Assembly: GCA_900541125.1 (NCBI GenBank)
Contig: UQIK01000002.1
Span: forward strand, 67,893 to 131,892
Origin: an uncultured Collinsella sp.
GTDB taxonomy: Bacteria > Actinomycetota > Coriobacteriia > Coriobacteriales > Coriobacteriaceae
DNA: 64,000 bases
Direction of reading: 5' to 3'
The notes beneath the pieces are model-generated. The model saw only the letters and a program-made list of their open reading frames with translations. It made no database searches and was not told where the DNA came from. A program made the translations under genes and the position numbers. This document shows, piece by piece, positions 30,385 through 39,532 of the stretch (its first letter is position 1; each line of letters starts with the position of its first letter).

Positions 30385-31635
30385 ATGACCGATACCGCCG
30401 CAACCCGTCCCTATGGCGTGCTGGGCCGCGTGCTGGGCCACAGCTACACCCCGACCATCTACAAGGAGCTGGCGGGGCTTGAGTACGTGCGTTTTGAGCG
30501 CGAGCCCGAGGACCTCGCGGCCTTTATGAGGGGCGACGAGTGGGAGGGCACCAACGTGACCATCCCCTACAAGCGCGCCGTCATGGAGTACCTGGACGAG
30601 CTGAGCCCGCTGGCCGAGCGCATGGGCAACGTTAACACCATCACACGCCTGCCCGACGGCCGCCTGCGCGGTGACAACACTGACTATTTCGGTTTTCAGT
30701 GCCTAGTCGAGGAATTGGGCGTAGAGGTTGCCGGCAAGAAGGTCCTCGTCCTCGGTGCCACCGGTGGTGCCGGCACCACGGCAAGTATGGTGCTGGGAGA
30801 CCTGGGCGCCATCGTCGTACCCGTGGGTCGCACGAGCGAGGTCAACTACGGCAACATCGCGCAGCAGTCCGACGCCGCCCTGCTCGTCAACTGCACGCCT
30901 GCCGGCATGTTCCCCCACTGCCCCGACGCGCCCTGCACACTCGAAGGGCTCGATGCGCTCGAAGGCGTTATCGACATTGTCTACAACCCCGCCCGCACGG
31001 GACTCATGCTCGAGGCCGAGCGCCGCGGCATCCCCTGCATCGGCGGCCTGCTCATGCTCGTGGCCCAGGCAGCGCAAGCCGTCGAGCGCTATACCGGCCA
31101 GGTCACCCCGCGCGAGCGCATCCTGGACGTAACGGAGCGCCTGTCGCGCCGCGAACAGAACATAGCGCTGATCGGCATGCCGGGTTCGGGCAAGACCCGC
31201 GTGGGTGAGCAGATCGCAATGCTGACGGGTCGCGAGCACATCGATCTGGACCGCGCCCTCGAGGAGCGCCTGGGCATGCCCTGTGCCGACTTTATCGTCG
31301 AGCGCGGCGAGGCCGCCTTCCGCGAGCAAGAGACAGCGGAGCTGGCCGACATTTCCAAGCGCAGCGGCCTGGTGCTCTCCACCGGCGGCGGCGTGGTCAC
31401 ACGCGACGAGAACTACCCGCTGCTGTACCAGAATAGCCAGATCGTGATGCTCAACCGCAAGCTCGACGAGCTCGCCCACAAGGGCCGCCCCATCACCGCG
31501 CGCGACGGCATCGATAAGCTGGCTGAACAGCGCATGCCGCGCTACCGCGCCTGGGCCGACTACATCATCGACTCACGCGACTGCGCTGCCAACACCGCCC
31601 AAGCCCTCCTCGAGACCCTCCCACCCGCTCTCTAA
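30385..31635 (+). CDS. aroE/aroK: Shikimate dehydrogenase - shikimate kinase fusion
   Basis: A 416-aa fusion. Residues 1-260 are shikimate dehydrogenase: GHSYTPTIYKELAG, NVTIPYKRAVMEYLDEL (catalytic Lys), GDNTDYFGF and a Rossmann loop VLGATGGAGT. Residues about 265-416 are shikimate kinase: P-loop GMPGSGKTRVG, DLDRALEERLGM, GGGVVTRDEN and the lid segment. The fusion covers two consecutive steps, 3-dehydroshikimate to shikimate 3-phosphate. ATG directly follows the pheA stop. No separate aroE or aroK is present in the operon. Confidence 0.94.
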   Translation: MTDTAATRPYGVLGRVLGHSYTPTIYKELAGLEYVRFEREPEDLAAFMRGDEWEGTNVTIPYKRAVMEYLDELSPLAERMGNVNTITRLPDGRLRGDNTDYFGFQCLVEELGVEVAGKKVLVLGATGGAGTTASMVLGDLGAIVVPVGRTSEVNYGNIAQQSDAALLVNCTPAGMFPHCPDAPCTLEGLDALEGVIDIVYNPARTGLMLEAERRGIPCIGGLLMLVAQAAQAVERYTGQVTPRERILDVTERLSRREQNIALIGMPGSGKTRVGEQIAMLTGREHIDLDRALEERLGMPCADFIVERGEAAFREQETAELADISKRSGLVLSTGGGVVTRDENYPLLYQNSQIVMLNRKLDELAHKGRPITARDGIDKLAEQRMPRYRAWADYIIDSRDCAANTAQALLETLPPAL

Positions 31636-31642
31636 CCTAAGC

Positions 31643-31679
31643 CACCACAAAGGGGACAGACACCTTTGTGGTGGCTTTC
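31643..31679 (+). terminator. Long hairpin between aroE/aroK and aroQ
   Basis: GCCACCACAAAGG and CCTTTGTGGTGGC form a perfect thirteen-base-pair stem around a GGACAGACA loop, followed by only TTTCC. It could be a partial terminator that lowers aroQ expression, or a mobile REP-like repeat: the same kind of hairpin with AAAGGGGACAGACACC in it is, to my recollection, repeated in related genomes. No second copy is in this window. Confidence 0.6.
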
Positions 31680-31699
31680 CAACCGCAAAGGAAGCAACC

Positions 31700-32137
31700 A
31701 TGAAAGCACTCGTCATCAACGGCCCCAACCTCAACATGCTCGGCATTCGCGAGCCGGGCATCTATGGTAGCGACAACTACGACCGCTTAGTGCAGATCTG
31801 CCAGGAAGCGGGAACCGCACAGGGCTTCAGCGAGGTCGAGGTCTTCCAGTCCAACCACGAGGGCAGCATCGTCGACAAGATCCAGGAGGCTTACGGCAAG
31901 GTCGACGGCATCGTCATCAACCCGGCGGCTTACACGCATACGAGCGTGGCGATCCTCGACGCCCTCAAGGCCGTTGCCATCCCTGCCGTCGAGGTGCACA
32001 TCAGCGCCATAAAGACGCGCGAAGACTTCCGCCAGGTGAGCTATGCACGCCTAGCTTGCTTCGCCACCATCACCGGCGAGGGCCTGCAAGGCTACGCCCA
32101 CGCGCTGGAGCTGCTGAAAGAGCATCTGCTACACTAA
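31700..32137 (+). CDS. aroQ: 3-dehydroquinate dehydratase, type II
   Basis: The 145-aa protein is a dodecameric type II dehydroquinase: NGPNLNMLGIREPGIYG near the N-terminus (catalytic Tyr in the lid), FQSNHEGSIVDKIQEA, NPAAYTHTSVAILDAL and VEVHISAIKTRE. It completes the seven shikimate-pathway steps encoded in this operon. GCAAAGGAAGC precedes the ATG. Confidence 0.95.
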   Translation: MKALVINGPNLNMLGIREPGIYGSDNYDRLVQICQEAGTAQGFSEVEVFQSNHEGSIVDKIQEAYGKVDGIVINPAAYTHTSVAILDALKAVAIPAVEVHISAIKTREDFRQVSYARLACFATITGEGLQGYAHALELLKEHLLH

Positions 32138-32142
32138 TCTTT

Positions 32143-32171
32143 GGGGTAAATAAGCCAGTGGCGTTTATCCC
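32143..32171 (+). terminator. Imperfect hairpin after aroQ
   Basis: GGGGTAAATAAGCC and GGCGTTTATCCC can pair with a bulge, followed by GAATCATTT. It is the only structure downstream of the aromatic operon, and a weak one, so some transcription may continue into glf. Confidence 0.35.
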
Positions 32172-32215
32172 GAATCATTTGCAACTGTCCAATTGACATA
32201 CAAAGGAGTATATCC

Positions 32216-33340
32216 ATGTCCCAGTACGATTACCTTGTCGTCGGCGCCGGCCTCTCTGGCGCCGTCTTCGCCAATTCCGCCAGGCGCGCCGGCAAGTCGG
32301 TCCTGGTCATCGACCGCCGCGACCACATCGCCGGCAACATCTACACCGAGGACGTCGAGGGCATCCAGGTCCACCGCTACGGCGCGCACATCTTCCACAC
32401 CTCCATGAGGGACGTCTGGGACTACGTCAACCGCTTCGCCGAGTTCAACAACTACGTCAACTCGCCGGTAGCCAACTTCCACGGCAACATGTACAACATG
32501 CCCTTCAACATGAACACCTTCGCCAAGATCTGGCCGGGCGTCGTCACGCCGGCCGACGCCAAGGCCAAGATCGCCGAGCAGGTGGCTGCCGAGAACATCG
32601 GCGAGCCGCAAAACCTCGAGGAGCAGGCGCTATCGCTCGTCGGCCGCGACATCTTCGAGACGCTCGTGAAGGGCTACACCGAGAAGCAGTGGGGCCGCGA
32701 CTGCAAGGACCTGCCCGCGAGCATCATCAAGCGCCTCCCCTGCCGCTTTACCTACGACAACAACTACTTCAACGACCGCTACCAGGGCATCCCCATGGGC
32801 GGCTACACCAAGATGGTCGCCAACATGCTCGAGGGCGTCGAGGTGCGCTGCGGCGTGGAGTACAAGGAGCTGATCGCCGCCGAGTCCGATATCGCCGCCA
32901 AGACGATCTACTGCGGCCCCATCGACGCGTTCTACGACTTTAAACTGGGCACGCTCGAGTACCGCAGCCTGCGCTTTGAGACCGAGACGCTCGACGAGCA
33001 GGACCACCAGGGCGTGGCCGTGGTCAACTACACCGAGCGCGAGATCCCCTACACGCGCATCATCGAGCACAAGCACTTCGAGTTCGGCACGCAGGACAAG
33101 ACCGTCATCACGCGCGAGTACCCGGCCGACTGGAAGCCCGGCGACGAGCCCTACTACCCCATCAACGACGCCAAGAACGAGGCCCTCTACAAGCAGTACG
33201 AGGAGCTGGCGGCGCAGGAGGGCGACGTGGTCTTCGCCGGTCGTCTGGGCGGCTACAAGTACTACGACATGGACAAGGCCATCGCCGCGGCCTTCGAGCT
33301 CGTCCGCAACGAGCTGGGCGTGGAGCCGACAGAGGCGTAG
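32216..33340 (+). CDS. glf: UDP-galactopyranose mutase
   Basis: The 374-aa flavoenzyme turns UDP-galactopyranose into UDP-galactofuranose. It begins with the FAD loop VVGAGLSGAVFANSARRAG (about residues 7-25), then RRDHIAGNIYTED and GAHIFHTS, later PMGGYTKMVANMLEG and the C-terminal FAGRLGGYKYYDMDKAI. GGAGTATATCC precedes the ATG. It supplies the donor for the two GlfT2-like transferases of this locus. Confidence 0.95.
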   Translation: MSQYDYLVVGAGLSGAVFANSARRAGKSVLVIDRRDHIAGNIYTEDVEGIQVHRYGAHIFHTSMRDVWDYVNRFAEFNNYVNSPVANFHGNMYNMPFNMNTFAKIWPGVVTPADAKAKIAEQVAAENIGEPQNLEEQALSLVGRDIFETLVKGYTEKQWGRDCKDLPASIIKRLPCRFTYDNNYFNDRYQGIPMGGYTKMVANMLEGVEVRCGVEYKELIAAESDIAAKTIYCGPIDAFYDFKLGTLEYRSLRFETETLDEQDHQGVAVVNYTEREIPYTRIIEHKHFEFGTQDKTVITREYPADWKPGDEPYYPINDAKNEALYKQYEELAAQEGDVVFAGRLGGYKYYDMDKAIAAAFELVRNELGVEPTEA

Positions 33341-33383
33341 GGAGCTCAACGACTCGAGACCGACAACCAAATTCGCAAGAAGC

Positions 33384-33420
33384 AATAAGCCCGGTGCAGC
33401 GATGCTACACCGGGCTTATT
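33384..33420 (+). terminator. Rho-independent terminator after glf
   Basis: AATAAGCCCGGTG and CACCGGGCTTATT form a thirteen-base-pair stem with an eleven-base loop. The A- and T-rich ends make it usable in both directions. Confidence 0.8.
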
Positions 33421-33456
33421 GTTGAGGGAGCACTGCACGCCCACATGCCCAAAAAG

Positions 33457-33485
33457 CAAAGACCCGGCATTATACCGGGTCTTCA
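33457..33485 (-). terminator. Terminator of tRNA-Arg(TCT)
   Basis: AAGACCCGG and CCGGGTCTT pair around ATTATA. On the minus strand the stem is followed by TGCTTTTTGGG, just downstream of the tRNA 3' end. Confidence 0.75.
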
Positions 33486-33494
33486 AAAACTCTC

Positions 33495-33571
33495 TGGTGC
33501 TCCATGGCGGATTCGAACCGTCGACCTTGGGATTAGAAGTCCCCTGCTCTATCCAACTGAGCTAATGGAGC
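33495..33571 (-). tRNA. tRNA-Arg (anticodon TCT)
   Basis: The 77-nt gene has acceptor GCTCCAT/ATGGAGC, D stem GCTC/GAGC, anticodon stem GGGGA/TCCCA with loop CTTCTAA (anticodon TCT, reading AGA), T stem GACGG/CCGCC with TTCGAAT loop, and encoded CCA. It stands alone between glf and the ABC exporter genes. Confidence 0.93.
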
Positions 33572-33624
33572 ATAAAGCCGGGCGTCCAAGCGGTTACAAG
33601 TTCACACGGCCAATAAATTATAAC

Positions 33625-34392
33625 CTACTTGAACTGGTCGTGGTACGCCTTGCAGACCTCGTCCACGGGACCATCCATGCGCAGATCACCCTTCTCGATC
33701 CACACAGCACGCTGGCAAATACGCTCAACCTGCTCCATGGAGTGAGAAACGAACAAGACCGTGACGTCGCCACTCTCAATAAAGTGCTGAATACGGCGCT
33801 CGCATTTCTGCTGGAAAAAGACATCGCCAACAGAAAGCGTCTCATCGACGATGAGAATATCGGGCTCGGTAATCGTAGCGATAGCAAAGGCGATACGCGC
33901 GACCATACCCGACGAGAAGTTCTTCAAGGGCATGTCAACGAAGTCTTTAAGCTCGGCGAACTCAATAATCTCGTCAAAACTAGCGTCGATAAACTCCTTG
34001 GTATAGCCAAGCAGCGCACCGTTCAGATAGATGTTCTCACGAGCCGTAAGCTCCGGGTCAAAGCCAGCACCAAGCTCAATCAGCGGCGCAATATTGCCGT
34101 GAACCTTAACCTCACCTTCGCTGGGCTCCAAAACGCCAGCGATGATCTTGAGCATCGTAGACTTGCCGGAACCGTTAGTACCAACAAGGCCAACGACCTC
34201 GCCACGATGCACATCAAATGAAATGTGCTTAAGCGCACGGAATTCCTCAAAGAACAGCTCATGCTTTGCGAGCTTAATAAAATACTCTTTGAGGTTCGTA
34301 AGCGACTCGGACGCCATGTTAAAGATCATGGTGATGTCTTTGACCTCAACAGCAAGGGGCTGCTTGCTGTAATCAATAGCAGATTCAGTCAT
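33625..34392 (-). CDS. Polysaccharide ABC exporter, ATP-binding subunit (Wzt/TagH type)
   Basis: The 255-aa protein has Walker A GTNGSGKST, the signature LKNFSSGMVARIAFAIAT and Walker B ILIVDETLSVGD, with the FNMASESLTNLKEYFIKLAK insert near the N-terminus typical of polysaccharide exporters. It ends right after the ATPase core, so it lacks the extra C-terminal carbohydrate-binding domain of some Wzt proteins. The chain is therefore probably not recognised by a specific end modification. AAGGAG lies eight bases before the ATG at 34392. With the permease upstream it would move a lipid-linked glycan across the membrane. Confidence 0.9.
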   Translation of the reverse strand: MTESAIDYSKQPLAVEVKDITMIFNMASESLTNLKEYFIKLAKHELFFEEFRALKHISFDVHRGEVVGLVGTNGSGKSTMLKIIAGVLEPSEGEVKVHGNIAPLIELGAGFDPELTARENIYLNGALLGYTKEFIDASFDEIIEFAELKDFVDMPLKNFSSGMVARIAFAIATITEPDILIVDETLSVGDVFFQQKCERRIQHFIESGDVTVLFVSHSMEQVERICQRAVWIEKGDLRMDGPVDEVCKAYHDQFK

Positions 34393-34404
34393 GAGCAGCA
34401 CTCC

Positions 34405-35250
34405 TTAGATGTAGAGGATAAACTTGTGCTCGGTCTTGTGAAAGACGGCGTAACCAATAGCAAGAGCAAGAATAGCCCAAACAACACACAGCCCAAAGGT
34501 AAGCGCAGAAGGCACGGTATTAAACAGGAAGATATCACGCATAAACTGGAGGTAGTTGTACATGGGATTCACAACCACAAGGACCTGGATCCAATGTGCC
34601 ATTTGGCTAATGAAGTCGGTTGTCCAGAAAATCGGCGTCAGATACATCCAGGCCGTGATAACAACGGTCCACAGGTGCATAACATCGCGGAAAAAAACCG
34701 CCAGCGCAGACAGCATCATGCCCAAGCCCATGCAGAAACACATGAGCAGGAGCAAGCAAACCGGCAGCAGAATTAAATGCCAGGTGGGAAGCACGTGGAA
34801 CCAAAGCATAACCAAGGCGACGGCAACCAAAGAGAAGGCGAAGTTAACGAGCGAGAACAGCACCTTCTGCACCGGAAAGACCCAACGGTGCACCTTAACC
34901 TTCTTAAGCAAAGAGGAAGCCCAAATGATGGACATAAGCGCTTGGTTCGTCGACTCGGACATGACAGAGAACGTCACGTTACCGACGATCAAGTAAAGCG
35001 GATACATTTCGGGCGTAATAGAACCATTGCGACCTTGCGCGAAGATTGTCGAAAACACGATCGACATAACAATCATCATCAGCAGCGGGTTAAGCACGGA
35101 CCATGCCACACCCAGAACACTGCGACGATATTTAATCTTAAAATCTTTGGTGACAAGCTGCTTAAGAATGAACTTGTCCTTTTCAAAATCATTTTTAGCG
35201 TGAGAGGCCGGTTTAGCCACCGCTTTCTGACTCTCTACGTTGTCAGCCAC
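34405..35250 (-). CDS. Polysaccharide ABC exporter, permease subunit (Wzm/TagG type)
   Basis: A 281-aa ABC-2 type permease with a cytoplasmic N-terminal amphipathic stretch (FILKQLVTKDFKIKYRRSVL) and six membrane segments, including the FFRDVMHLWTVVITAWMYL signature. I chose the GTG at 35250 because AAGGAGATGG precedes it; in-frame ATGs upstream lack ribosome sites. It precedes the ATPase gene by twelve bases. Confidence 0.88.
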   Translation of the reverse strand: MADNVESQKAVAKPASHAKNDFEKDKFILKQLVTKDFKIKYRRSVLGVAWSVLNPLLMMIVMSIVFSTIFAQGRNGSITPEMYPLYLIVGNVTFSVMSESTNQALMSIIWASSLLKKVKVHRWVFPVQKVLFSLVNFAFSLVAVALVMLWFHVLPTWHLILLPVCLLLLMCFCMGLGMMLSALAVFFRDVMHLWTVVITAWMYLTPIFWTTDFISQMAHWIQVLVVVNPMYNYLQFMRDIFLFNTVPSALTFGLCVVWAILALAIGYAVFHKTEHKFILYI

Positions 35251-35411
35251 GGACCATCTCCTTGTCTCGTAAAACATAACAGTGGAAAGTATAGCCCTCC
35301 CACGTTGACGATAACTCACCGCAACAAATCTGGAGAACTAACCCATATCTAATCAAAGGGGCAGACGATAGGTATACTTTCGACCCGTTGATTCATTAAA
35401 GGAGGTCCTAC
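35251..35411. promoter_or_regulatory. Divergent promoter region
   Basis: The 161-bp interval between the exporter operon (minus) and the GT2 gene (plus) has -10-like TATACT on the plus strand at 35373-35378 and another TATACT on the minus strand at 35293-35288. The -35 elements are poor. GGAGG lies before the plus-strand ATG. No repeats or operators are evident. Confidence 0.4.
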
Positions 35412-36341
35412 ATGGACTATTCGAATACCGCCGTCATAATCCCCTGCTACAACGAAGCGCTGACGATTGGCAAAGTTGTCGACGATTTTCATCGAGAGTT
35501 ACCCGGTGCAACCGTCTTTGTATATGACAACAACTCGTCTGATGGCACTTCGCAAATCGCCAAGCAGCACGGTGCCACGGTGCGCCACGAGCCCAGACAG
35601 GGCAAAGGCAACGTGTGCCGCCAAATGTTCCGTGATGTCGACGCCGAATGCTATCTAATGGTTGATGGAGACGACACTTACCCCGCCGAGGCGGCAAAGG
35701 CGCTTTGCGAGCCCATCCTTAACGGCGAAGCCGATATGACCGTTGGCGATCGCCTGTCAAACGGCACCTATGCCGAAGAGAACAAGAGGGCCTTCCACGG
35801 CTTTGGCAACAATCTTGTTCGCGCCATGATCAAGTGGATTTACGGCTACAGCTTTGACGACGTGATGACCGGCTACCGAGCCATGAGCAGACCCTTCGTC
35901 AAGACCTTCCCCGTTTTGAGCGAGGGCTTCCAGATTGAGACCGAGCTCTCCATCCACGCTGTCGATCACCGCTGGCGAATTAAAGACGTGCCGGTGGAGT
36001 ATCGCGATCGGCCCGCAGGCTCCGAGTCCAAGCTCAACACCGTTAGCGACGGCATCAAGGTCATCGCAATGATTGGAACGCTCTTTAAAGACTATCGTCC
36101 GCTCAAGTTCTTTACCCTTATAGCGCTCATCTTCGCCATCATAGGCCTTGCCCTCGGAATTCCAATTGTTGTGGAGTACTTCCAAACCGGCTTAGTCCCC
36201 CGCTTCCCCACGGCCATACTTGCGGCCTCATTCATGTTCCTGTGTGGGTTGAGCCTAGCAACGGGACTAATCCTCGACTCAGTTGCAAAAGTCGAAAGAA
36301 AACAATGGGAGTTACAAGCCTATAAAACCTATTCAAAATAA
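35412..36341 (+). CDS. GT2 glycosyltransferase, dolichyl-phosphate-sugar-synthase type
   Basis: The 309-aa enzyme has a GT-A domain with VIIPCYNEALTIGKVV, YDNNSSDGT and the DGDDTYPAEA metal site, then two membrane helices (about residues 233-255 and 268-290). This layout transfers a sugar from a nucleotide to a polyprenyl phosphate at the inner membrane face. It is divergent from the exporter genes and ends in a shared bidirectional terminator. The sugar cannot be deduced. Confidence 0.85.
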   Translation: MDYSNTAVIIPCYNEALTIGKVVDDFHRELPGATVFVYDNNSSDGTSQIAKQHGATVRHEPRQGKGNVCRQMFRDVDAECYLMVDGDDTYPAEAAKALCEPILNGEADMTVGDRLSNGTYAEENKRAFHGFGNNLVRAMIKWIYGYSFDDVMTGYRAMSRPFVKTFPVLSEGFQIETELSIHAVDHRWRIKDVPVEYRDRPAGSESKLNTVSDGIKVIAMIGTLFKDYRPLKFFTLIALIFAIIGLALGIPIVVEYFQTGLVPRFPTAILAASFMFLCGLSLATGLILDSVAKVERKQWELQAYKTYSK

Positions 36342-36378
36342 GAAGAGGTCCGGACTTAATCCGGACCTCTTCTTATTT
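36336..36378. terminator. Bidirectional terminator between convergent genes
   Basis: AATAAGAAGAGGTCCGGA and TCCGGACCTCTTCTTATT form an eighteen-base-pair stem with a five-base loop. It contains the stops of both converging genes and serves both strands. Confidence 0.88.
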
Positions 36379-38214
36379 CAGACCTAAATACTGTTCCCAA
36401 AACTCTCGCGAAGTCATGTACGGCATGGCATCTTTCCATGCCCCCCTGACGCTCTTGCCCTCTTTACGATAGCGCGCCATCAGTTCGTGCTCTCGGCGGC
36501 GAATACTCTTGAACCGCGCCCGATCCATCGTGCGGACCGACCCCTTCTCGCGGGTCGGATCAAGAAATACCAGCGTCTTGCAACGCGTCGAATTGCCTTC
36601 AAGCGTACAGCTGCCATTCTTAACTGCATAGCCGGGCTTTCCGCGCAACAGCGCATCGGGAAGATAGTGTTTGTCGTAAGGAATAGATCTCCAATACTTC
36701 ATAAATTTCGAAGGATGGAATTCCAGATTAACATTAGCGAGCACTTGCTCCGTAACCCCAGCCTTGCGAAGAAGCTCTGGATCCATTTCGGAAACAGGAA
36801 TCAGCTTTTCGTTTAACTTACCCTTACCAATCATCGTCGCGGCGCCATCAAGCTTCTGGAGATACTCAGGGCCGCGCAGATAGTCCTCAAAGCCATCAAG
36901 GATAAACTCAGCAGCCTGATAATCCATATCGCGCAAGTTCTGACGTACCCCTCGCTGAATACGAAGGACAAACATTTTCTCATCAGCACAATCATCGAGT
37001 GAAATCATGGCAAAGAAGTTGCGGAAGTACTGGTAGCAGTCAACCGAAGCGCGGAAACGCCCCTCAAAGCTTGCATGCCACACGCAAATGCAATTCATGG
37101 TCATGTAGACAGGCTTATTGCGCATACCAAACTCAACGTCGTCGCAGCGGATAAAGAAAGGCATGGGAAGGCCGTTCTTTTCGATAGCCTTCACCGGAAT
37201 GCAGCTATACCACCAAGCCCCATAGGCCTGATCAACTTCAACGTTCGTGCGTTCATTTTCGAGGATGTCGGACAGCTTGCCAACATTCAAGTCCTCTTTT
37301 ACGCGACGATAGGCACCAGTGGTCGCCACATACGAGACATCCTCGAACTGACGAGTAGGGTCCTCCATTGAGAGCATGGCGCCGTTAATAAAGGCATCCT
37401 TATACTTGCCGTTAGCAAGAGAGAGGAGATTGAACGTGCGGATCAAACTCTCGGGCATAATAGAGACATCGTCATCCATCAAAATGATGTGAGTGTACTG
37501 ATCAGGAGTTTCAGTAGCCGCCATCATTCCACGTGCGAATCCTCCCGAACCGCCCGTATTGGGATTCGGGAGCACGGTGACTAGCTCATCGGAAAGTGAT
37601 GCAGAATCGAGCGTCTGTCCATTGTCGACGACAAACATGTGGAAGTGGTCGCGAATCGGACCGTCCTCTTTGGAGATGCCCGCTTTAACGAGTTCAATAT
37701 TCGGAAGAATGTACTGCTCATTCTTAAATGTAGTAGTAGAAAGAGCAAGATTGATCTGGTTAATTGAGTCCTCAGGAACATCAGTCAGATAAGAGGCGTT
37801 CAAGAGGTCTACGGAATAGCCCTCATCACTCTCAATCCTAAAACCGATCAAGTCGTAGCCGGTTGTATCGATATCAATATCGAGAACGCAAGGATCAATT
37901 TCATTGCCATCAAAAGGATTCGATTTAAGCTCGACAGGATTCAGCTCGCTAGATCTCACTCCATGAACGACAACCCGGCCCCTGCCAAATAAAGCCATAT
38001 GCAAGACGACGCCGCCAACAGACGCATACTGATGCCATTTGCCAGCAGATAGGCCATTCACATACGTCAGAAAGTCAACGTGTCCATTGACATGAAGTGA
38101 ATGTATATCGTCATCATACGAAGCACCACCGGAGAGCACGCGATAGTAGAGTTCGGGAAAATCCTTTGCATGCTTTTCAACTTTAAGTACAACATTCGCA
38201 AGTTTAAACTGCAT
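36373..38214 (-). CDS. GlfT2-like galactofuranosyltransferase
   Basis: A 613-aa protein, close in size to mycobacterial GlfT2 (about 637). It has an N-terminal beta-rich domain, then a GT-A core: STTTFKNEQYI, NPNTGGSGGFARGM, the metal site ILMDDDVSIMPES, the WWYSC ... RCDDVEFGMR pair with the catalytic Asp, and the metal His in CVWHASF. A helical C-terminal region follows. GlfT2 enzymes extend galactofuranose chains from UDP-Galf. I prefer the ATG at 38214, whose MQFKLANVV start matches the paralogue, over a TTG upstream. Confidence 0.88.
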   Translation of the reverse strand: MQFKLANVVLKVEKHAKDFPELYYRVLSGGASYDDDIHSLHVNGHVDFLTYVNGLSAGKWHQYASVGGVVLHMALFGRGRVVVHGVRSSELNPVELKSNPFDGNEIDPCVLDIDIDTTGYDLIGFRIESDEGYSVDLLNASYLTDVPEDSINQINLALSTTTFKNEQYILPNIELVKAGISKEDGPIRDHFHMFVVDNGQTLDSASLSDELVTVLPNPNTGGSGGFARGMMAATETPDQYTHIILMDDDVSIMPESLIRTFNLLSLANGKYKDAFINGAMLSMEDPTRQFEDVSYVATTGAYRRVKEDLNVGKLSDILENERTNVEVDQAYGAWWYSCIPVKAIEKNGLPMPFFIRCDDVEFGMRNKPVYMTMNCICVWHASFEGRFRASVDCYQYFRNFFAMISLDDCADEKMFVLRIQRGVRQNLRDMDYQAAEFILDGFEDYLRGPEYLQKLDGAATMIGKGKLNEKLIPVSEMDPELLRKAGVTEQVLANVNLEFHPSKFMKYWRSIPYDKHYLPDALLRGKPGYAVKNGSCTLEGNSTRCKTLVFLDPTREKGSVRTMDRARFKSIRRREHELMARYRKEGKSVRGAWKDAMPYMTSREFWEQYLGLK

Positions 38215-38246
38215 TTTAAATACCTTAATCAAAGCCGTTGTAACTA

Positions 38247-39433
38247 CTAATTACATTCGTCGACAAACTTTGCCATCGCGGAGCGAACATCGGGATCAGA
38301 CAAAACATCCTTTGCAAAATGATCATGCCCACAGATGTCCATTGGCATGTAAGGCCATCCAGGATAGCAATCATCAGCGACCTTTTCCGCTTTCGCGGGA
38401 ACCAAAAAAGAGAAGCTGTCAAACGGATGCTTTCTTACGGGAAGGATATCGTTGCGGTCCCAAATTATTTTACGTTTAGGGGCATCAAAACGTTATCAAT
38501 CGCGTATGCAAAATCACCACGAGACTCATCGGTTAACAAACCTAGATCATGAGCCTTTTCGTTAAACGAATCGAATACGCTCTGGACAAGATCAATCTCC
38601 GCAGAAGAAACAACTGTTCTCTGAGCTTCCAAGTCAACATCTCCGCACTGCACGCTAAGACCACTGTGTGGATGAACCATCCAAGGATTATCTTTCCAAA
38701 AACTAAACTCACGTTCATTTTTGTCAAAGAAATCCATAAGCTCAATTCTGAGTTGCCTAAGTTGATCGTTCGCGCGCTTGGAATTCTCGGCCGCCCGGTC
38801 GTAAATCGAAATGTCCACAAAACAAGGTATAAGCGAATTAGTTGAACAAAAGCGAACTTGACGACACTTTACAAACCAGTCATATACGAGGGTGATTTGA
38901 TATTCAGGGTCGTCTATTAAAGCGGCAGTGAGCTTATCCACATCGGACCTAAGCATGCAGATATCAATATCGTCGTCCCAAGGAATAAAACCCGATCGAG
39001 ACAAGGTGCCAACAAGAGAACCATAAGAAAGCCAGTATTGAATATTATTGGCAACACAAATCGCGTCTAGCTTACTCATCAAGGCCGCGTTTGCCTGCTG
39101 CATCAATCGAATATCACCCTCGGCGTCGGGTAATGCATCAAAGATTTTGCAACGGAGCTCAAAAGGGGTGAGATCGGGGTACGCACGTCGCGCTAACAAT
39201 TCAAAGCGAAGCCTCATTTGTTCTGACAGACTTTGTTGGCGTTGCTTGAGCAATTCAATTTCTGGAAATAGCCGAGTATCGAATTTGTAATTGATATTCA
39301 TATTGATACCGTTATCGGCCTGCTCAATACGGGCGAAAACCTCGTCAAAACGACGGTCCATATCCTCATGCATAGCATGCAACGATCGGGATGAGCCAGG
39401 GAGGATCTTTTTAATAGTAGAAAGCAAGGACAT
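38247..39433 (-). pseudogene. LicD-family phosphotransferase gene, interrupted by a frameshift
   Basis: The first frame (38465-39433, 322 aa) has an N-terminal helical region and the LicD core: YWLSYGSLVGTLSRSGFIPW then DDDIDICMLRSD. It stops at DNVLMPLNVK. One frame over, the gene continues with PKRKIIWDRNDILPVRKHPF and ends FVDECN at 38247, which is the expected LicD C-terminus. Adding one base to the four-G run at 38479-38482 joins the two parts into about 395 aa. LicD proteins add phosphocholine or similar groups to glycans. The shift may be real, switchable or an assembly error. Confidence 0.8.
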
Positions 39434-39496
39434 GGCTTAACCTTCGCAACGACAAACAATGAACGAAGCACAATTACTCATATGATACAAAAGAAT

Positions 39497-39523
39497 GAGT
39501 GGGTCCCACCTTGAAACCCACTC
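39497..39523 (-). terminator. Hairpin after the second GlfT2-like gene
   Basis: GAGTGGGT and ACCCACTC pair around an eleven-base loop just downstream of the stop at 39533. On the minus strand the following bases are CATTCTTTTG. Confidence 0.6.
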
Positions 39524-39532
39524 ACATGAAGA

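Noticed and set aside
38225..38422. A 65-codon minus-strand frame beyond the LicD frame
   Set aside because: It is in a different frame from the true LicD C-terminus, which reads to 38247 with the expected sequence; the 65-codon frame is a shadow.
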